A stretch of 64,000 bases of DNA, taken from NCBI GenBank assembly GCA_019750135.1, contig JAIEOV010000023.1, positions 1 through 64,000 on the forward strand. The letters are read 5' to 3'. Below the pieces are notes generated by a model, which ran no database searches, was not told the DNA's origin, and worked only from the letters and a program-made list of their open reading frames with translations. The translations under genes and the position numbers were made by a program. Positions 34,169 to 42,382 of this stretch are shown here, in pieces (the first letter of the stretch is position 1; every line of letters starts with the position of its first letter). Origin of the DNA: Reyranella sp. GTDB taxonomy: Bacteria; Pseudomonadota; Alphaproteobacteria; Reyranellales; Reyranellaceae.

Positions 34169-35077
34169 TCATGTGTGTGCTGCCCTCAATGCCGGAAGCA
34201 GGTTGCGAGCGATGCGCTCGAACGTCGGTTGCTGCTCCTCCAGCATCGGGTAATAGAAGGCAACGTCCGAGATTCCGAGCGCGATGACCTGCTCCACCAT
34301 CAGCCGGCAGGTCTCCTCGGAGTCGTAGTACGTGATCTTGCCGCCGCTCGAGCGGGCGGTCGGGTCGAACATGAGGTAGGAGCGCCGCAAGGTCGCCGGG
34401 TCGCGCCCGATCTTGGCGCAGCGCGCATCGATGGCCGCCACGCGGTGGCGCGTCTCGTCGAGCTGCGCCTCGAAGGTCTTGGCGAAGCTGATGCTGTTCC
34501 AGACGTCGGCATGGCGCGCGGCGTGGCCCAGCATGACGGGCCCCATCGCGGCGATCACGATAGGCGGACGCGGCGACTGGACGGGCCGCGGGCGCAGCGC
34601 CGCCGCATCGACCTTGTAGAAGCGCCCCTGGAACGTCGTCTCCTCCTCCGACATTAGCCGCTCGACGATCTCGACATATTCGCCGAAGCGGGCGACGCGT
34701 TCCTTGGCGCTCCAGTTCTCGATGCCCATCATCCGGTACGAGGGATCGATCTCGAGCCCGATGCCGAGCCCGACATCGAGCCGGCCGTTGGAAATGTGGT
34801 CGGCAGTGAGCGCCTGCAACGCCAGGAGGGCGGGATTGCGCAAAGGAATCTGCGCGACCAGCGTCGTCAGCCGGACGCGCGTCGTCGCCTGGGCGATGGC
34901 GGAGAGCTGCGACCACAGCTCGAACCATGGCCCCTTGCCGCCGGCCCAGTCGACGAGATGGTCGGCGAGGCCGACGGCATCGAAGCCGAGCTCCTCGACG
35001 TGGCGACAACGGCGCAGGAGTTCGCGCCACGGCACGTTCGGCAGCACGAGCACGGAAAATCTGAGCTGGTTGGTCAT
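34169..35077 (-). CDS. LLM-class flavin-dependent oxidoreductase
   Basis: A 302-residue luciferase-like TIM barrel. FSVLVLPNVPWRELLRRCRH, ELGFDAVGLADHL, the strand VRLTTLVAQIPLRNPALLA, GRLDVGLGIG and the end of the barrel in GISDVAFYYPML identify the family. The cofactor (FMN or F420) cannot be decided. Its ATG overlaps the histidine kinase stop by 4 bp, so it is the third gene of an RR-HK-LLM operon, an uncommon partner for a two-component system. Confidence 0.88.
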   Translation of the reverse strand: MTNQLRFSVLVLPNVPWRELLRRCRHVEELGFDAVGLADHLVDWAGGKGPWFELWSQLSAIAQATTRVRLTTLVAQIPLRNPALLALQALTADHISNGRLDVGLGIGLEIDPSYRMMGIENWSAKERVARFGEYVEIVERLMSEEETTFQGRFYKVDAAALRPRPVQSPRPPIVIAAMGPVMLGHAARHADVWNSISFAKTFEAQLDETRHRVAAIDARCAKIGRDPATLRRSYLMFDPTARSSGGKITYYDSEETCRLMVEQVIALGISDVAFYYPMLEEQQPTFERIARNLLPALRAAHT

Positions 35078-36375
35078 GCCTTCTTCCTGTCCTGTCGGTT
35101 ATCCCAGCCCGCAACGTCGAAGGTCAAAACGAAAGTGGCGCCTTTGGCGCCCCGCTGCCGATACTCGACGTCCCCGCCCATCGCCCGCATCAATGTCGCG
35201 GCAATGAAGAGACCGAGGCCGCTTCCCTCGTCGTCCTCGGCCGCACGCGCGCTGCCTCGGTGGAACTTCTGGAAAAGCGACGCCCGCTCCTCGACGGGGA
35301 TGCCGGGGCCATCGTCACCCACCTCGCAACGCCAGCCCCCACTTTCATGCAACAGGCCGACCATGATCCCGCCGCCATCAGGTGAGAACTTCACCGCGTT
35401 GAACAGCAGGTTGTCGAGCACCTGCCCCAACGCCATTGCATCGACGCGCAGCACCGCCGGCGCGTCCGGCAGGCGAACGTCGAAGGCCAGCCCGCGGCGG
35501 CCCGCGCGGGGCGACACCCTCTCGATTGCCTCCCGAACGATGTCGCGTACGTCGCGGGGGACGAGCGTCAGGCCGCGCTCCGCCTGCTCTTCGGCCGCAT
35601 GGGCCCGCAACAACCGGCTGACGAGGCCGACGAGATCGGCACAGGCCGTTGCGACGCGATCGAGGATGTCGCCTCGCCGGCCATCGTCAGAGGCCTTGCG
35701 CGCGAGGCCCAGCAGATCGCGCATGCCGAGCAGCGGCGCTCGCAGGTCGTGCGCCGTGATCGCCATCAGGTCGTTGAGCTGCTCGTTGCGGCGCACGAGA
35801 AACCGGTTGGCGACGGCCAGTGCCTGGCGCTGCAGATATTCCTCGCGATGCGCGCGAAAGAGCAGCACTGCCACAAGCCCGGCCACGACGGCCCCTGTGG
35901 AGTTCTGGATGAGCACGGCCACGAACTCGGCGCCGATGCCGGGCTGACGCGCAAGCACCACGCAATAGATGAGGTGGTTGGCCAGGAGCAGCGGCAGGAA
36001 GCGACGGGGCGGCAGCAGGAAGAACGCTGCCGTCATGATCACGCCCAGGATGTAGGACGGGTTCTGTCCGAACGACCGCGCAATAAGGAAGTAGTAACCG
36101 TCCATGTACGCCAGTGCGAGGACGACGGTCAGCCACACATAGGCGGAGCGCCAGCCTGACTCGCGTGGCTGCCGCCGGGCCGGGATGTTGAGGGCGAGGA
36201 ACAGGGCCGCGCTGGCGAGATCGAACACCAGCACCGTCTTCAGCCACGCCATCTCGCGATCGGACCAGAAACTGGCGATCGGCCACAAAGCCAGGATCAT
36301 CGTGGCGCCGAGCAGCCATGGGATCCGCCGAAGATTGACGTCGATCGCCTCCTGCTCGAACGCGGCGGCCGACAT
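35074..36375 (-). CDS. Membrane-bound sensor histidine kinase
   Basis: A 433-residue kinase. Five or six hydrophobic helices fill residues about 18-172 with no large periplasmic domain, so it senses something within or near the membrane. The HisKA box is AITAHDLRAPL with H209. The ATPase has the N box DNLLFNAVKFS, G1 GDDGPGIP and G2 GSGLGLFIA, all intact. It lies 2 bp after the LuxR-type response regulator and overlaps the following LLM gene by 4 bp. Confidence 0.9.
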   Translation of the reverse strand: MSAAAFEQEAIDVNLRRIPWLLGATMILALWPIASFWSDREMAWLKTVLVFDLASAALFLALNIPARRQPRESGWRSAYVWLTVVLALAYMDGYYFLIARSFGQNPSYILGVIMTAAFFLLPPRRFLPLLLANHLIYCVVLARQPGIGAEFVAVLIQNSTGAVVAGLVAVLLFRAHREEYLQRQALAVANRFLVRRNEQLNDLMAITAHDLRAPLLGMRDLLGLARKASDDGRRGDILDRVATACADLVGLVSRLLRAHAAEEQAERGLTLVPRDVRDIVREAIERVSPRAGRRGLAFDVRLPDAPAVLRVDAMALGQVLDNLLFNAVKFSPDGGGIMVGLLHESGGWRCEVGDDGPGIPVEERASLFQKFHRGSARAAEDDEGSGLGLFIAATLMRAMGGDVEYRQRGAKGATFVLTFDVAGWDNRQDRKKA

Positions 36376-36377
36376 GG

Positions 36378-37031
36378 CTAGAGGGTGCCTGTGCGGACGA
36401 ACTCGGCGGCGCGCTGCTCGAGCTGCAACGCATTGTCGGCCCCCAGCTTCGCCTTCAGGCGCTCGCGGTAGGTGCCCACCGTCTTCATGCTGAGCGACAG
36501 CTCCGCCGCGATCTCCGCGCTGCCGAGGCCGACACCGAGCAGCCTCAGCACCTGCAGCTCGCGATCGGACAGCGCGCCGAGCGACCCGGCGGTTGCCCCG
36601 CGACCTGCGGCCGCCTCCTGGAACATGGCACGCTGGACCGCGTCGCTGGCATAGCGCTTGCCGAGCAGCAGGACGGCGAGCGCTTCCGGCACCTTCTCAA
36701 CGCCCGCGTCCTTCATCAGATAGCCGCGGGCCCCGGCCCCGAAGGCGCGTCGCGCATAGACCATCTCGGGCTGCGCCGAGAAGACGAGTACGTGCAGGCC
36801 GGTATCGAGGGCGCGGATTTCCTGGAGGAGGCCGAGCCCGTCGCGACCGCCCAGCACGAGGTCGACAATCGCGAGGTTCGGCCGGGCGGCCGTGACCAGC
36901 CGCTTGGCCTCCATGGCAGTGGCTGCCTCGCCGCAGACCTCGAAGCGAGGGTCGGGCTCGAGGACCTGCACCAGGCCGAAGCGGACGATGGCGTGATCGT
37001 CGACGATGAGGACTCGGGCAGGGTCTGCCAT
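36378..37031 (-). CDS. NarL/LuxR-family response regulator
   Basis: A 217-residue two-domain regulator. The receiver domain has the acidic pair in VDDHAIV, the phospho-acceptor Asp57 (IVDLVLGG) and Lys107 (LMKDAG). The C-terminal LuxR-type helix-turn-helix reads LSDRELQVLRLLGVG and then AAELSLSMKTVGTYRERLKA. It is the first gene of the operon with the kinase at 35074 and so almost certainly its cognate partner. An inverted repeat immediately upstream of the start (37034-37056) could be its own binding site. Confidence 0.92.
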   Translation of the reverse strand: MADPARVLIVDDHAIVRFGLVQVLEPDPRFEVCGEAATAMEAKRLVTAARPNLAIVDLVLGGRDGLGLLQEIRALDTGLHVLVFSAQPEMVYARRAFGAGARGYLMKDAGVEKVPEALAVLLLGKRYASDAVQRAMFQEAAAGRGATAGSLGALSDRELQVLRLLGVGLGSAEIAAELSLSMKTVGTYRERLKAKLGADNALQLEQRAAEFVRTGTL

Positions 37032-37033
37032 GG

Positions 37034-37056
37034 CGTGTAGGATGCGAACCTACACG
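37034..37056. promoter_or_regulatory. Inverted repeat upstream of the response regulator gene
   Basis: CGTGTAGG (37034-37041) and CCTACACG (37049-37056) are perfect 8-base arms with a 7-base spacer, starting 3 bp before the ATG of the LuxR-family regulator on the minus strand. Position and symmetry fit an autoregulatory operator or an mRNA hairpin overlapping the leader. Confidence 0.5.
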
Positions 37057-37177
37057 AAAAATCGGTCGCATGCGCCGACGCACCGGCGCGGCAATTCCGA
37101 TACTGCATCCCCTGACCGTCGCCGATCGTCTGGATGCCGCGTGACATGAAGAGCCGCAATCCAAGGAGGCAATCCGC

Positions 37178-38317
37178 ATGAAGATCATCATCGCAGGCGC
37201 CGGCATCGGCGGCATGGCCTTGGCGGCGTTGCTGCGCCGGCGCGGCGTCACTGCGCAAATCTACGAGCGCGCCGCCAACTTCGACCACAGCGGCTACATG
37301 CTGGGCCTCTATCCGATCGGCGCGCGCGTCCTGCACGGCCTTGGCCTGATGGAGGACTTCCTCGCCGCCAGCGAGAGGATGGAGACATACACGGTGTGCA
37401 ACGGCCATGGTCAAGTGATCCACACCTATGAGCTGGGACGGATGCTCGACGGCTTCGGTTATTCGGGCGGCATCATGCGCGGCGAACTGCTTGCGCTGCT
37501 GCGCCGGCGCTGCGAGGACGTGCCCCTGCATTTCGGAACGAGCGTGACCGGCTTTGTCGAAGCGGAAGACGAGGTCGAGGTGAGGCTCTCCGATGGATCG
37601 ACCGATCGATGCGACCTGCTGGTGGGGGCCGACGGCATCCACTCCGCGATCCGCCGGCAGATCGCCGGTGAACTGCCGGACCACGAGACCGGCTGGGGCT
37701 GCTGGGTATGCCTTCTACGCGACAGCAAGCGGCCGCCGAAAGCCGTCGTCGAGCATTGGGGTGCCGGCCGGTTCCTCGGTCTCTACCCGATCAAGGGCGG
37801 GTTGGGCATCGTCGCGGCCGCACCCACCCGCCTCATGGGGCCGCGCGCCGTAGGCAAGGACGGCGGCAAGGTAAAGGCTCACTTCGCGGTCCTGGGCGAG
37901 GGCATTGCCGACGTCATCGCGGCCCTCCCCGACGATCTCGGCGAGACCTTCTGGTGGCAGCTCTCCGACATGCGCTGCAAGGCCTGGCACCAGGGCCACG
38001 TGGCGCTGCTAGGTGACGCCGCCTGCGCTTTCCTGCCGACGGCCGGAGTCGGTGCATCGATGGCGCTCGAATCGGCGGCGGTGCTGGACGACGAGCTGGG
38101 GCGCACGGACTCGCGCTTCCTGTCTGGCGCCCTGGCGCGCTACGAGATGCGGCGCAAACCGCGGGCCGAAGCCTTCCAAGACGATTCACGCAAGCTCGCC
38201 TCTATGATGATGATAGAATCGTCCGAACTCTCCTGGGGACGCGACCAGCTCATGAAATTCTATACCCTCGACATGGTGGCCAAGACGATCGCGCAGTCGC
38301 TGGCCACGCCGATCTAG
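37178..38317 (+). CDS. FAD-dependent monooxygenase (aromatic hydroxylase / salicylate hydroxylase type)
   Basis: A 379-residue single-component flavin monooxygenase. Dinucleotide motif IIIAGAGIGGMALAALLRR, the LLVGADGIHSAIRR (DG) motif near 150 and the GD motif VALLGDAACAFLP, followed by GVGASMALESA. It hydroxylates small aromatics or similar rings using NAD(P)H. Strong ribosome site AAGGAGG before ATG 37178. It is divergent from the response-regulator operon across 146 bp and could be its target, which is speculation. Confidence 0.9.
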   Translation: MKIIIAGAGIGGMALAALLRRRGVTAQIYERAANFDHSGYMLGLYPIGARVLHGLGLMEDFLAASERMETYTVCNGHGQVIHTYELGRMLDGFGYSGGIMRGELLALLRRRCEDVPLHFGTSVTGFVEAEDEVEVRLSDGSTDRCDLLVGADGIHSAIRRQIAGELPDHETGWGCWVCLLRDSKRPPKAVVEHWGAGRFLGLYPIKGGLGIVAAAPTRLMGPRAVGKDGGKVKAHFAVLGEGIADVIAALPDDLGETFWWQLSDMRCKAWHQGHVALLGDAACAFLPTAGVGASMALESAAVLDDELGRTDSRFLSGALARYEMRRKPRAEAFQDDSRKLASMMMIESSELSWGRDQLMKFYTLDMVAKTIAQSLATPI

Positions 38318-38339
38318 TACCGGTGAGAATGACGACGCT

Positions 38340-40052
38340 TCACCAGCCCATCGCCCGCCCCGTCCGCCGCGGATCGGCGGCGCCGTAGAGCTTGCCGGCC
38401 TTGAGGTCTGCGGAGATGGCGCAGACGCCAGCGGTCTTGAGCGAGAGATCGGGCAGCCAGTTCACCTGGTGGCCCATGGCGGCGAGCGCCTCGCCCGTCG
38501 ACCGGCCGACGCCCTCCTCGATGTCGACGCGGCCCGGATAATAGGTGTGCGGCTCGAAACTGTCGGGGAAGTTGCGGGTGATGAAGCGCGGCGCCTCGAC
38601 CGACTGCTGGATGTCCATGCCGAAGACGACATGGTTCAGCAGCACCTGCAGCATGCCCTGCGGCTGCAGATCGCCGCCGGGCGAGCCGAACGGCATCAGG
38701 AACTCGCCTTTGCGCATGGCCATCGCTGGATTGGGCGTGAGCCGGGGCCGCTTGCCCGGCGCGGCGACGGAGGTGTGGCCAGGGTCGCCCCAGGACTGCG
38801 AGCCGCGCGACGACGGGCAGAGGCCGAGGCCCGGGATCACCGGGCTCTCCCAAGATACGTCGCTCGGCGTCGCCGAGAACGCGTTGCCCTTGGAATCGAC
38901 GACGCAGACATAGGACGTGTCGCCCGGCAGGCCCGGCTCGCCGACGGCGACCGACGGCTTGCGGACATGACCTGCGACGTGGCCAGGGATGGAGCCGGCC
39001 GGCGGCATCTCGCCGAAGGCGCGGTCGTTGCGGATCGCCTTCAGCCGCTCCTGCGCATAGGGCCGCGACAGCAACGCCTCCATGGGGACGTCGACGAAGC
39101 GCGGATCGCCGTAGTAGCGCTCGCGGTCGGCGAAGCAGAGGTCCATGACCTCGGCCAGGAGATGGACGTACGCCTTGGAATTGTGGCCGAGCGACTTCAG
39201 GTCGATCTCGTCCAGCATCGACAGCATCTGCAGAAGCACGGGACCCTGGCACCACGGGCCGCAGCTCATCACCTCGGTGCCCTTGAACCTGTAGCGCAAC
39301 GGCTGCTCGATCTCGGAGCGGTACTCGGCGAGATCTTCCTGCGTCAGCAGCCCGCCATTCTCGCGATGATACCTGGCGATCGTCTGCGCGATGTCGCCGC
39401 GATAGAAGGCGTCGCGCGCCGCCGCCAGCCCGGCCTCGCGGCCCTTGCCGGCGGCCGCCTTCTCCTGGTCGACCATGTACTGGATCGTGCGGCCGAGATC
39501 GGCCTGCACCAGACGATCGCCTTCTTTGAGCGGCACGCCATCCCGATGAAAGATCGCGACGTTCTGCGGCCAGCGCCGATAGTCCTCGGCCTTGTCGGCC
39601 AGGAAGGTCGCCATGACGCTGTGCACCGGGAAGCCGTCGCGCGCATAGCGGATGGCCGACGCGGCGACCTCGCCGAAGCTCATCGTCCCGTAGCGTTGCA
39701 GCGCCAGGATCCAGGCGTCGGGCGCCGCCGGCACCACGGTGCGCTGCAGTCCGACGGGGATCGTGCCGTTGTGGTCGCGGATGAACGTCTCGATGTTCAG
39801 CGCCTTGGGCCACCAGCCCAGCCCCGCGATCGACACCGTCTCGTCGCGGTCGGCCAGGTAGATCAGCATGGGTGCGACACCGGAGAACTGCACCTGGTCG
39901 CTGTGCACGACGCCGAGCGCAATGCCGCCGGCGACGCCGGCATCGATGGCATTGCCGCCGGCGCGCAGGATCGCATGCGCCGCCTCGGTCGCGAGATACT
40001 GGCCGGCCGCCGCCATGTAGTGATGGCCGATGACCATTGGCTGCATCCGCAT
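38340..40052 (-). CDS. Gamma-glutamyltransferase-family Ntn hydrolase
   Basis: A 570-residue precursor. The autoprocessing site and nucleophile is Thr379 in GLPGDTSYVCVVD, splitting large and small subunits as in GGT. Further family motifs are GGNAIDAGVAGGIALGVV near the N-terminus, SATPSDVSWESPVIP after the nucleophile and FGSPGGDLQPQGMLQV. No signal peptide is seen from ATG 40052, so it resembles the cytoplasmic or cephalosporin-acylase-like bacterial branch and not periplasmic GGT. It would act on gamma-glutamyl amides or other small amides. AGGGAGA precedes the start. Confidence 0.9.
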   Translation of the reverse strand: MRMQPMVIGHHYMAAAGQYLATEAAHAILRAGGNAIDAGVAGGIALGVVHSDQVQFSGVAPMLIYLADRDETVSIAGLGWWPKALNIETFIRDHNGTIPVGLQRTVVPAAPDAWILALQRYGTMSFGEVAASAIRYARDGFPVHSVMATFLADKAEDYRRWPQNVAIFHRDGVPLKEGDRLVQADLGRTIQYMVDQEKAAAGKGREAGLAAARDAFYRGDIAQTIARYHRENGGLLTQEDLAEYRSEIEQPLRYRFKGTEVMSCGPWCQGPVLLQMLSMLDEIDLKSLGHNSKAYVHLLAEVMDLCFADRERYYGDPRFVDVPMEALLSRPYAQERLKAIRNDRAFGEMPPAGSIPGHVAGHVRKPSVAVGEPGLPGDTSYVCVVDSKGNAFSATPSDVSWESPVIPGLGLCPSSRGSQSWGDPGHTSVAAPGKRPRLTPNPAMAMRKGEFLMPFGSPGGDLQPQGMLQVLLNHVVFGMDIQQSVEAPRFITRNFPDSFEPHTYYPGRVDIEEGVGRSTGEALAAMGHQVNWLPDLSLKTAGVCAISADLKAGKLYGAADPRRTGRAMGW

Positions 40053-40126
40053 CAGGCTCTCCCTTGGCCGTTGGAACCGAATCCTACAGTATCCGACTCC
40101 AAGTGGGAGCGGACACATCGTTCATG

Positions 40127-40222
40127 CTCCTCTCCCCCGCTAGGAGGAGAGGTTGGGTGAGGGGGTTGCACGAATTCTCGATGCCCCCTCACCTAGCCTC
40201 TCCCCCCAGCGGGGGAGAGGAA
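40127..40222. repeat. Palindromic repeat of the GGTTGGGTGAGGGGG type
   Basis: A 96-bp inverted repeat. The left half GAGGTTGGGTGAGGGGG (40149-40165) pairs with CCCCCTCACCTAGCCTC (40184-40200), and the outer CTCCTCTCCCCCGC (40128-40141) pairs with GCGGGGGAGAGGAA. It differs in sequence from the GTCATCC family and looks like another dispersed palindrome. Its right end places GGGGAGAGGAAC immediately before an ATG at 40224, which can mimic a gene start. Confidence 0.87.
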
Positions 40223-40268
40223 CATGACTTGTATCCGCTCCCTGGACTTTTCATGGGAGGAGGACCGC

Positions 40269-41186
40269 TTGCCCATCGACTATGAGAAGCGCGACGGCGT
40301 CGCCTACATCACGCTGAACAACCCCACCAAGGCGAATATCCTCGACAAGCCGACGTCGGATGCGATTTCCGAGGCGTGGATCGACCTGTGGGAGGACCGC
40401 TCAATCCGCTGCGCGATCCTGACCGGCAAGGGCGATACGCACTTCTGCGGCGGCCACAATCTCGCGCCGCGGGAGAACATCACCGAAGAGGAGCGCGAGT
40501 ATCTGCGCACACAGCGGATCTTCTGGCCGCTGGCCGGAACCGTGAACGGCCAGAAGACCGGTGTCGACGGTCGTATGGGCGATCACTATCCGCGGGTGTG
40601 GAAGCCGGTGATCGCCGCGGTGAACGGCTGGGCCGCCGGCGCCGGCCTGTACACGCTGCTGGCGTCGACCGACATCCGGATCGCCAGCGCCGAGCATGCG
40701 CGCTTCAAGTTCGCCCTGCTGACCCAGGGCTGGGTGGGCCATGGGCCTGGCGCCGCCCTGCTCGTCAAGCAGCTGCGCTACATCGATGCCATGAAGATCC
40801 TGCTGACGGACGAGCCGTTCGATGCGCAGGAGGCGCTGCGGATCGGCCTTGTAAACGAAGTCGTCCCGCATGCGCGATTGCTGGAACGCGCGGAGGCGAT
40901 CGCCCGGCAGATCTGCACCTTGCCGCCTGTCGCGGTGAGGATGATGAAGGAGTTCGTGGTGCGCTTCGGCGATCTGCCGACCGACCAGGCGTGGCACGTG
41001 CAGAACCTGATCAACTCATTGCTCATCCAGACAACGATGGACGGCGAGGAAGGCCGGCAGGCCTTCAACGAGAAGCGCAGGCCGAACTTCGAGGGCAAGC
41101 TCCGCAGGCGCGGCGATGCCTGGCCGGATCTCTCGGAAGAGGACGCCAAGCGCCTGGACGAGGCATATCGCAGCGGGGAGTTTTAG
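40269..41186 (+). CDS. Enoyl-CoA hydratase/isomerase (crotonase) family protein
   Basis: A 305-residue crotonase-fold protein. VAYITLNNPTKANILD, the first oxyanion-hole motif CGGHNLAPRE, and NGWAAGAGLYTLLASTDIRI with the second oxyanion glycine are visible. Substrates are acyl-CoAs; the usual catalytic glutamates are not obvious, so the exact reaction is open. The frame also has ATG at 40224 at the edge of a repeat, but TTG 40269 has GGGAGGAGG five bases upstream and gives the normal N-terminus, so TTG is preferred. Confidence 0.85.
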   Translation: MPIDYEKRDGVAYITLNNPTKANILDKPTSDAISEAWIDLWEDRSIRCAILTGKGDTHFCGGHNLAPRENITEEEREYLRTQRIFWPLAGTVNGQKTGVDGRMGDHYPRVWKPVIAAVNGWAAGAGLYTLLASTDIRIASAEHARFKFALLTQGWVGHGPGAALLVKQLRYIDAMKILLTDEPFDAQEALRIGLVNEVVPHARLLERAEAIARQICTLPPVAVRMMKEFVVRFGDLPTDQAWHVQNLINSLLIQTTMDGEEGRQAFNEKRRPNFEGKLRRRGDAWPDLSEEDAKRLDEAYRSGEF

Positions 41187-41214
41187 GTCCGCGGTCCGGC
41201 AAGGTTAGACTCTC

Positions 41215-41243
41215 TTGAAAGTTGTACTACAGTACTGTATGCT
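41215..41243 (+). promoter_or_regulatory. Sigma-70-like promoter with an overlapping perfect palindrome
   Basis: TTGAAA (41215-41220) and TATGCT (41238-41243) are spaced by exactly 17 bp, 31 bp before the start at 41274. Inside the spacer lies TACAGTACTGTA (41228-41239), a perfect 12-bp palindrome reaching into the -10 element, a placement expected for a repressor operator. TACAGTA also occurs at 4963-4969 in the tetR control region. Confidence 0.55.
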
Positions 41244-41273
41244 CCTCATGCGCGCATCACGCGGAGGCCCACC

Positions 41274-42362
41274 ATGCCCTGCCTCAATCCCGCTTGGTCG
41301 AGCTTGTATGCCGTTGTCTGCCTGGCGGTCGTCCTGCCCTTGCCGAACAACGAGGCGAGAGCCGGCGAGGAGTGGACGGTCGTCGATCGCATCGCCGGCG
41401 AGAACGGCAAGCACTCGCGCGATGTGAGCGGCATCGCCTGCAAGACATCGAGCGGCTTCCCACGGCACTGCCTGGTGATCGACGACAACCTGCAGAGCGG
41501 CCAGTTCGTCACTCTCAAGGACGGCGAACTCAAACCCGGCGATGTCGTGCCGCTGATCGAGAACACCTTCGGCGGCAAGGCTCTCGAACTCGACGGTGAA
41601 GGCGTGGCCTTCTACTCCGATCCCCAAGCTAAAGAGTATCCCGATGCCTTCTACGTCATCGGCTCACACGGCCATGCACGGCACAGCACGACCGACTGCG
41701 TCGGGCCGTTGACCGACGAGAACAAGGCCAAGATCACCGCCGCCAGCCAGATCGTGCGGGTCCGGCTCAAGCCGTCGGTCGGGAAGACCCTCTCGATGCA
41801 CGACGTGGTGGACATCACCCGGAACGCCAAGCTGCGCGACTTCATCGCGGCCGAGCCGAAGCTGCAGCCGTTCAAGGACAAATGCCTCGAGCCCAATCCC
41901 CAGAGCAAGGGCAACGGAGTCACGATCGAGGGGATCGCCATCCTCGGTGGCCGGATCTATGCCGGCTTCCGCGGCCCGTCCCTTCCCGGCGCGCCCATCC
42001 TTTCCGTGCCGCTCGACTCCCTGTTCGGCTCCGGTAGCGGCGGCGCCAGGCTGGATGTCGTAAAGCTCGACGAAGGGCGTGGCGTGCGCGATCTGGCGCC
42101 CTACAAAGACGGCTTGCTGGTCCTGGCAGGCCCGGTCGGCAGCGCGAAAGATCGCTACGACGTCTACTGGTGGGATACGAGCAGCCCCGACATGAAGCAC
42201 CTCGGCGACATCACCAACCAGGCGCAGGCCGCCGAGCAGAGCAAACCCGAGGGCATCCTGCCGCTGGACGTATCGTCCGGCCGGTTGCGACTGCTGATCG
42301 TGTCTGACGGCAAGGACGCGAAGGACGGCGCACCGCGCACCGTCGTGGTCAACGCCCCGTAA
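41274..42362 (+). CDS. Secreted DUF3616-like protein
   Basis: A 362-residue protein with an N-terminal signal peptide (SLYAVVCLAVVLPLP, cleavage near ARAGEE). The body has ELDGEGVAFYSD, FYVIGSHGHARH, GVTIEGIAILGGRIYAGFRG and GVRDLAPYKDGLLVLAGP, the pattern of DUF3616 proteins, which are predicted beta-propellers. Three or four cysteines (ACKTSS, HCLVID, DCVGPL, KCLEP) may form disulfides. Function unknown. It has its own promoter with a palindromic element and stands alone. Confidence 0.75.
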   Translation: MPCLNPAWSSLYAVVCLAVVLPLPNNEARAGEEWTVVDRIAGENGKHSRDVSGIACKTSSGFPRHCLVIDDNLQSGQFVTLKDGELKPGDVVPLIENTFGGKALELDGEGVAFYSDPQAKEYPDAFYVIGSHGHARHSTTDCVGPLTDENKAKITAASQIVRVRLKPSVGKTLSMHDVVDITRNAKLRDFIAAEPKLQPFKDKCLEPNPQSKGNGVTIEGIAILGGRIYAGFRGPSLPGAPILSVPLDSLFGSGSGGARLDVVKLDEGRGVRDLAPYKDGLLVLAGPVGSAKDRYDVYWWDTSSPDMKHLGDITNQAQAAEQSKPEGILPLDVSSGRLRLLIVSDGKDAKDGAPRTVVVNAP

Positions 42363-42382
42363 GAAAGGGCTGCGAGCCAGCT

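Noticed and set aside
40224..40268. ATG 40224 as the start of the crotonase gene
   Set aside because: It sits at the edge of a palindromic repeat that mimics a ribosome site; TTG 40269 has a better site and gives the usual N-terminus.
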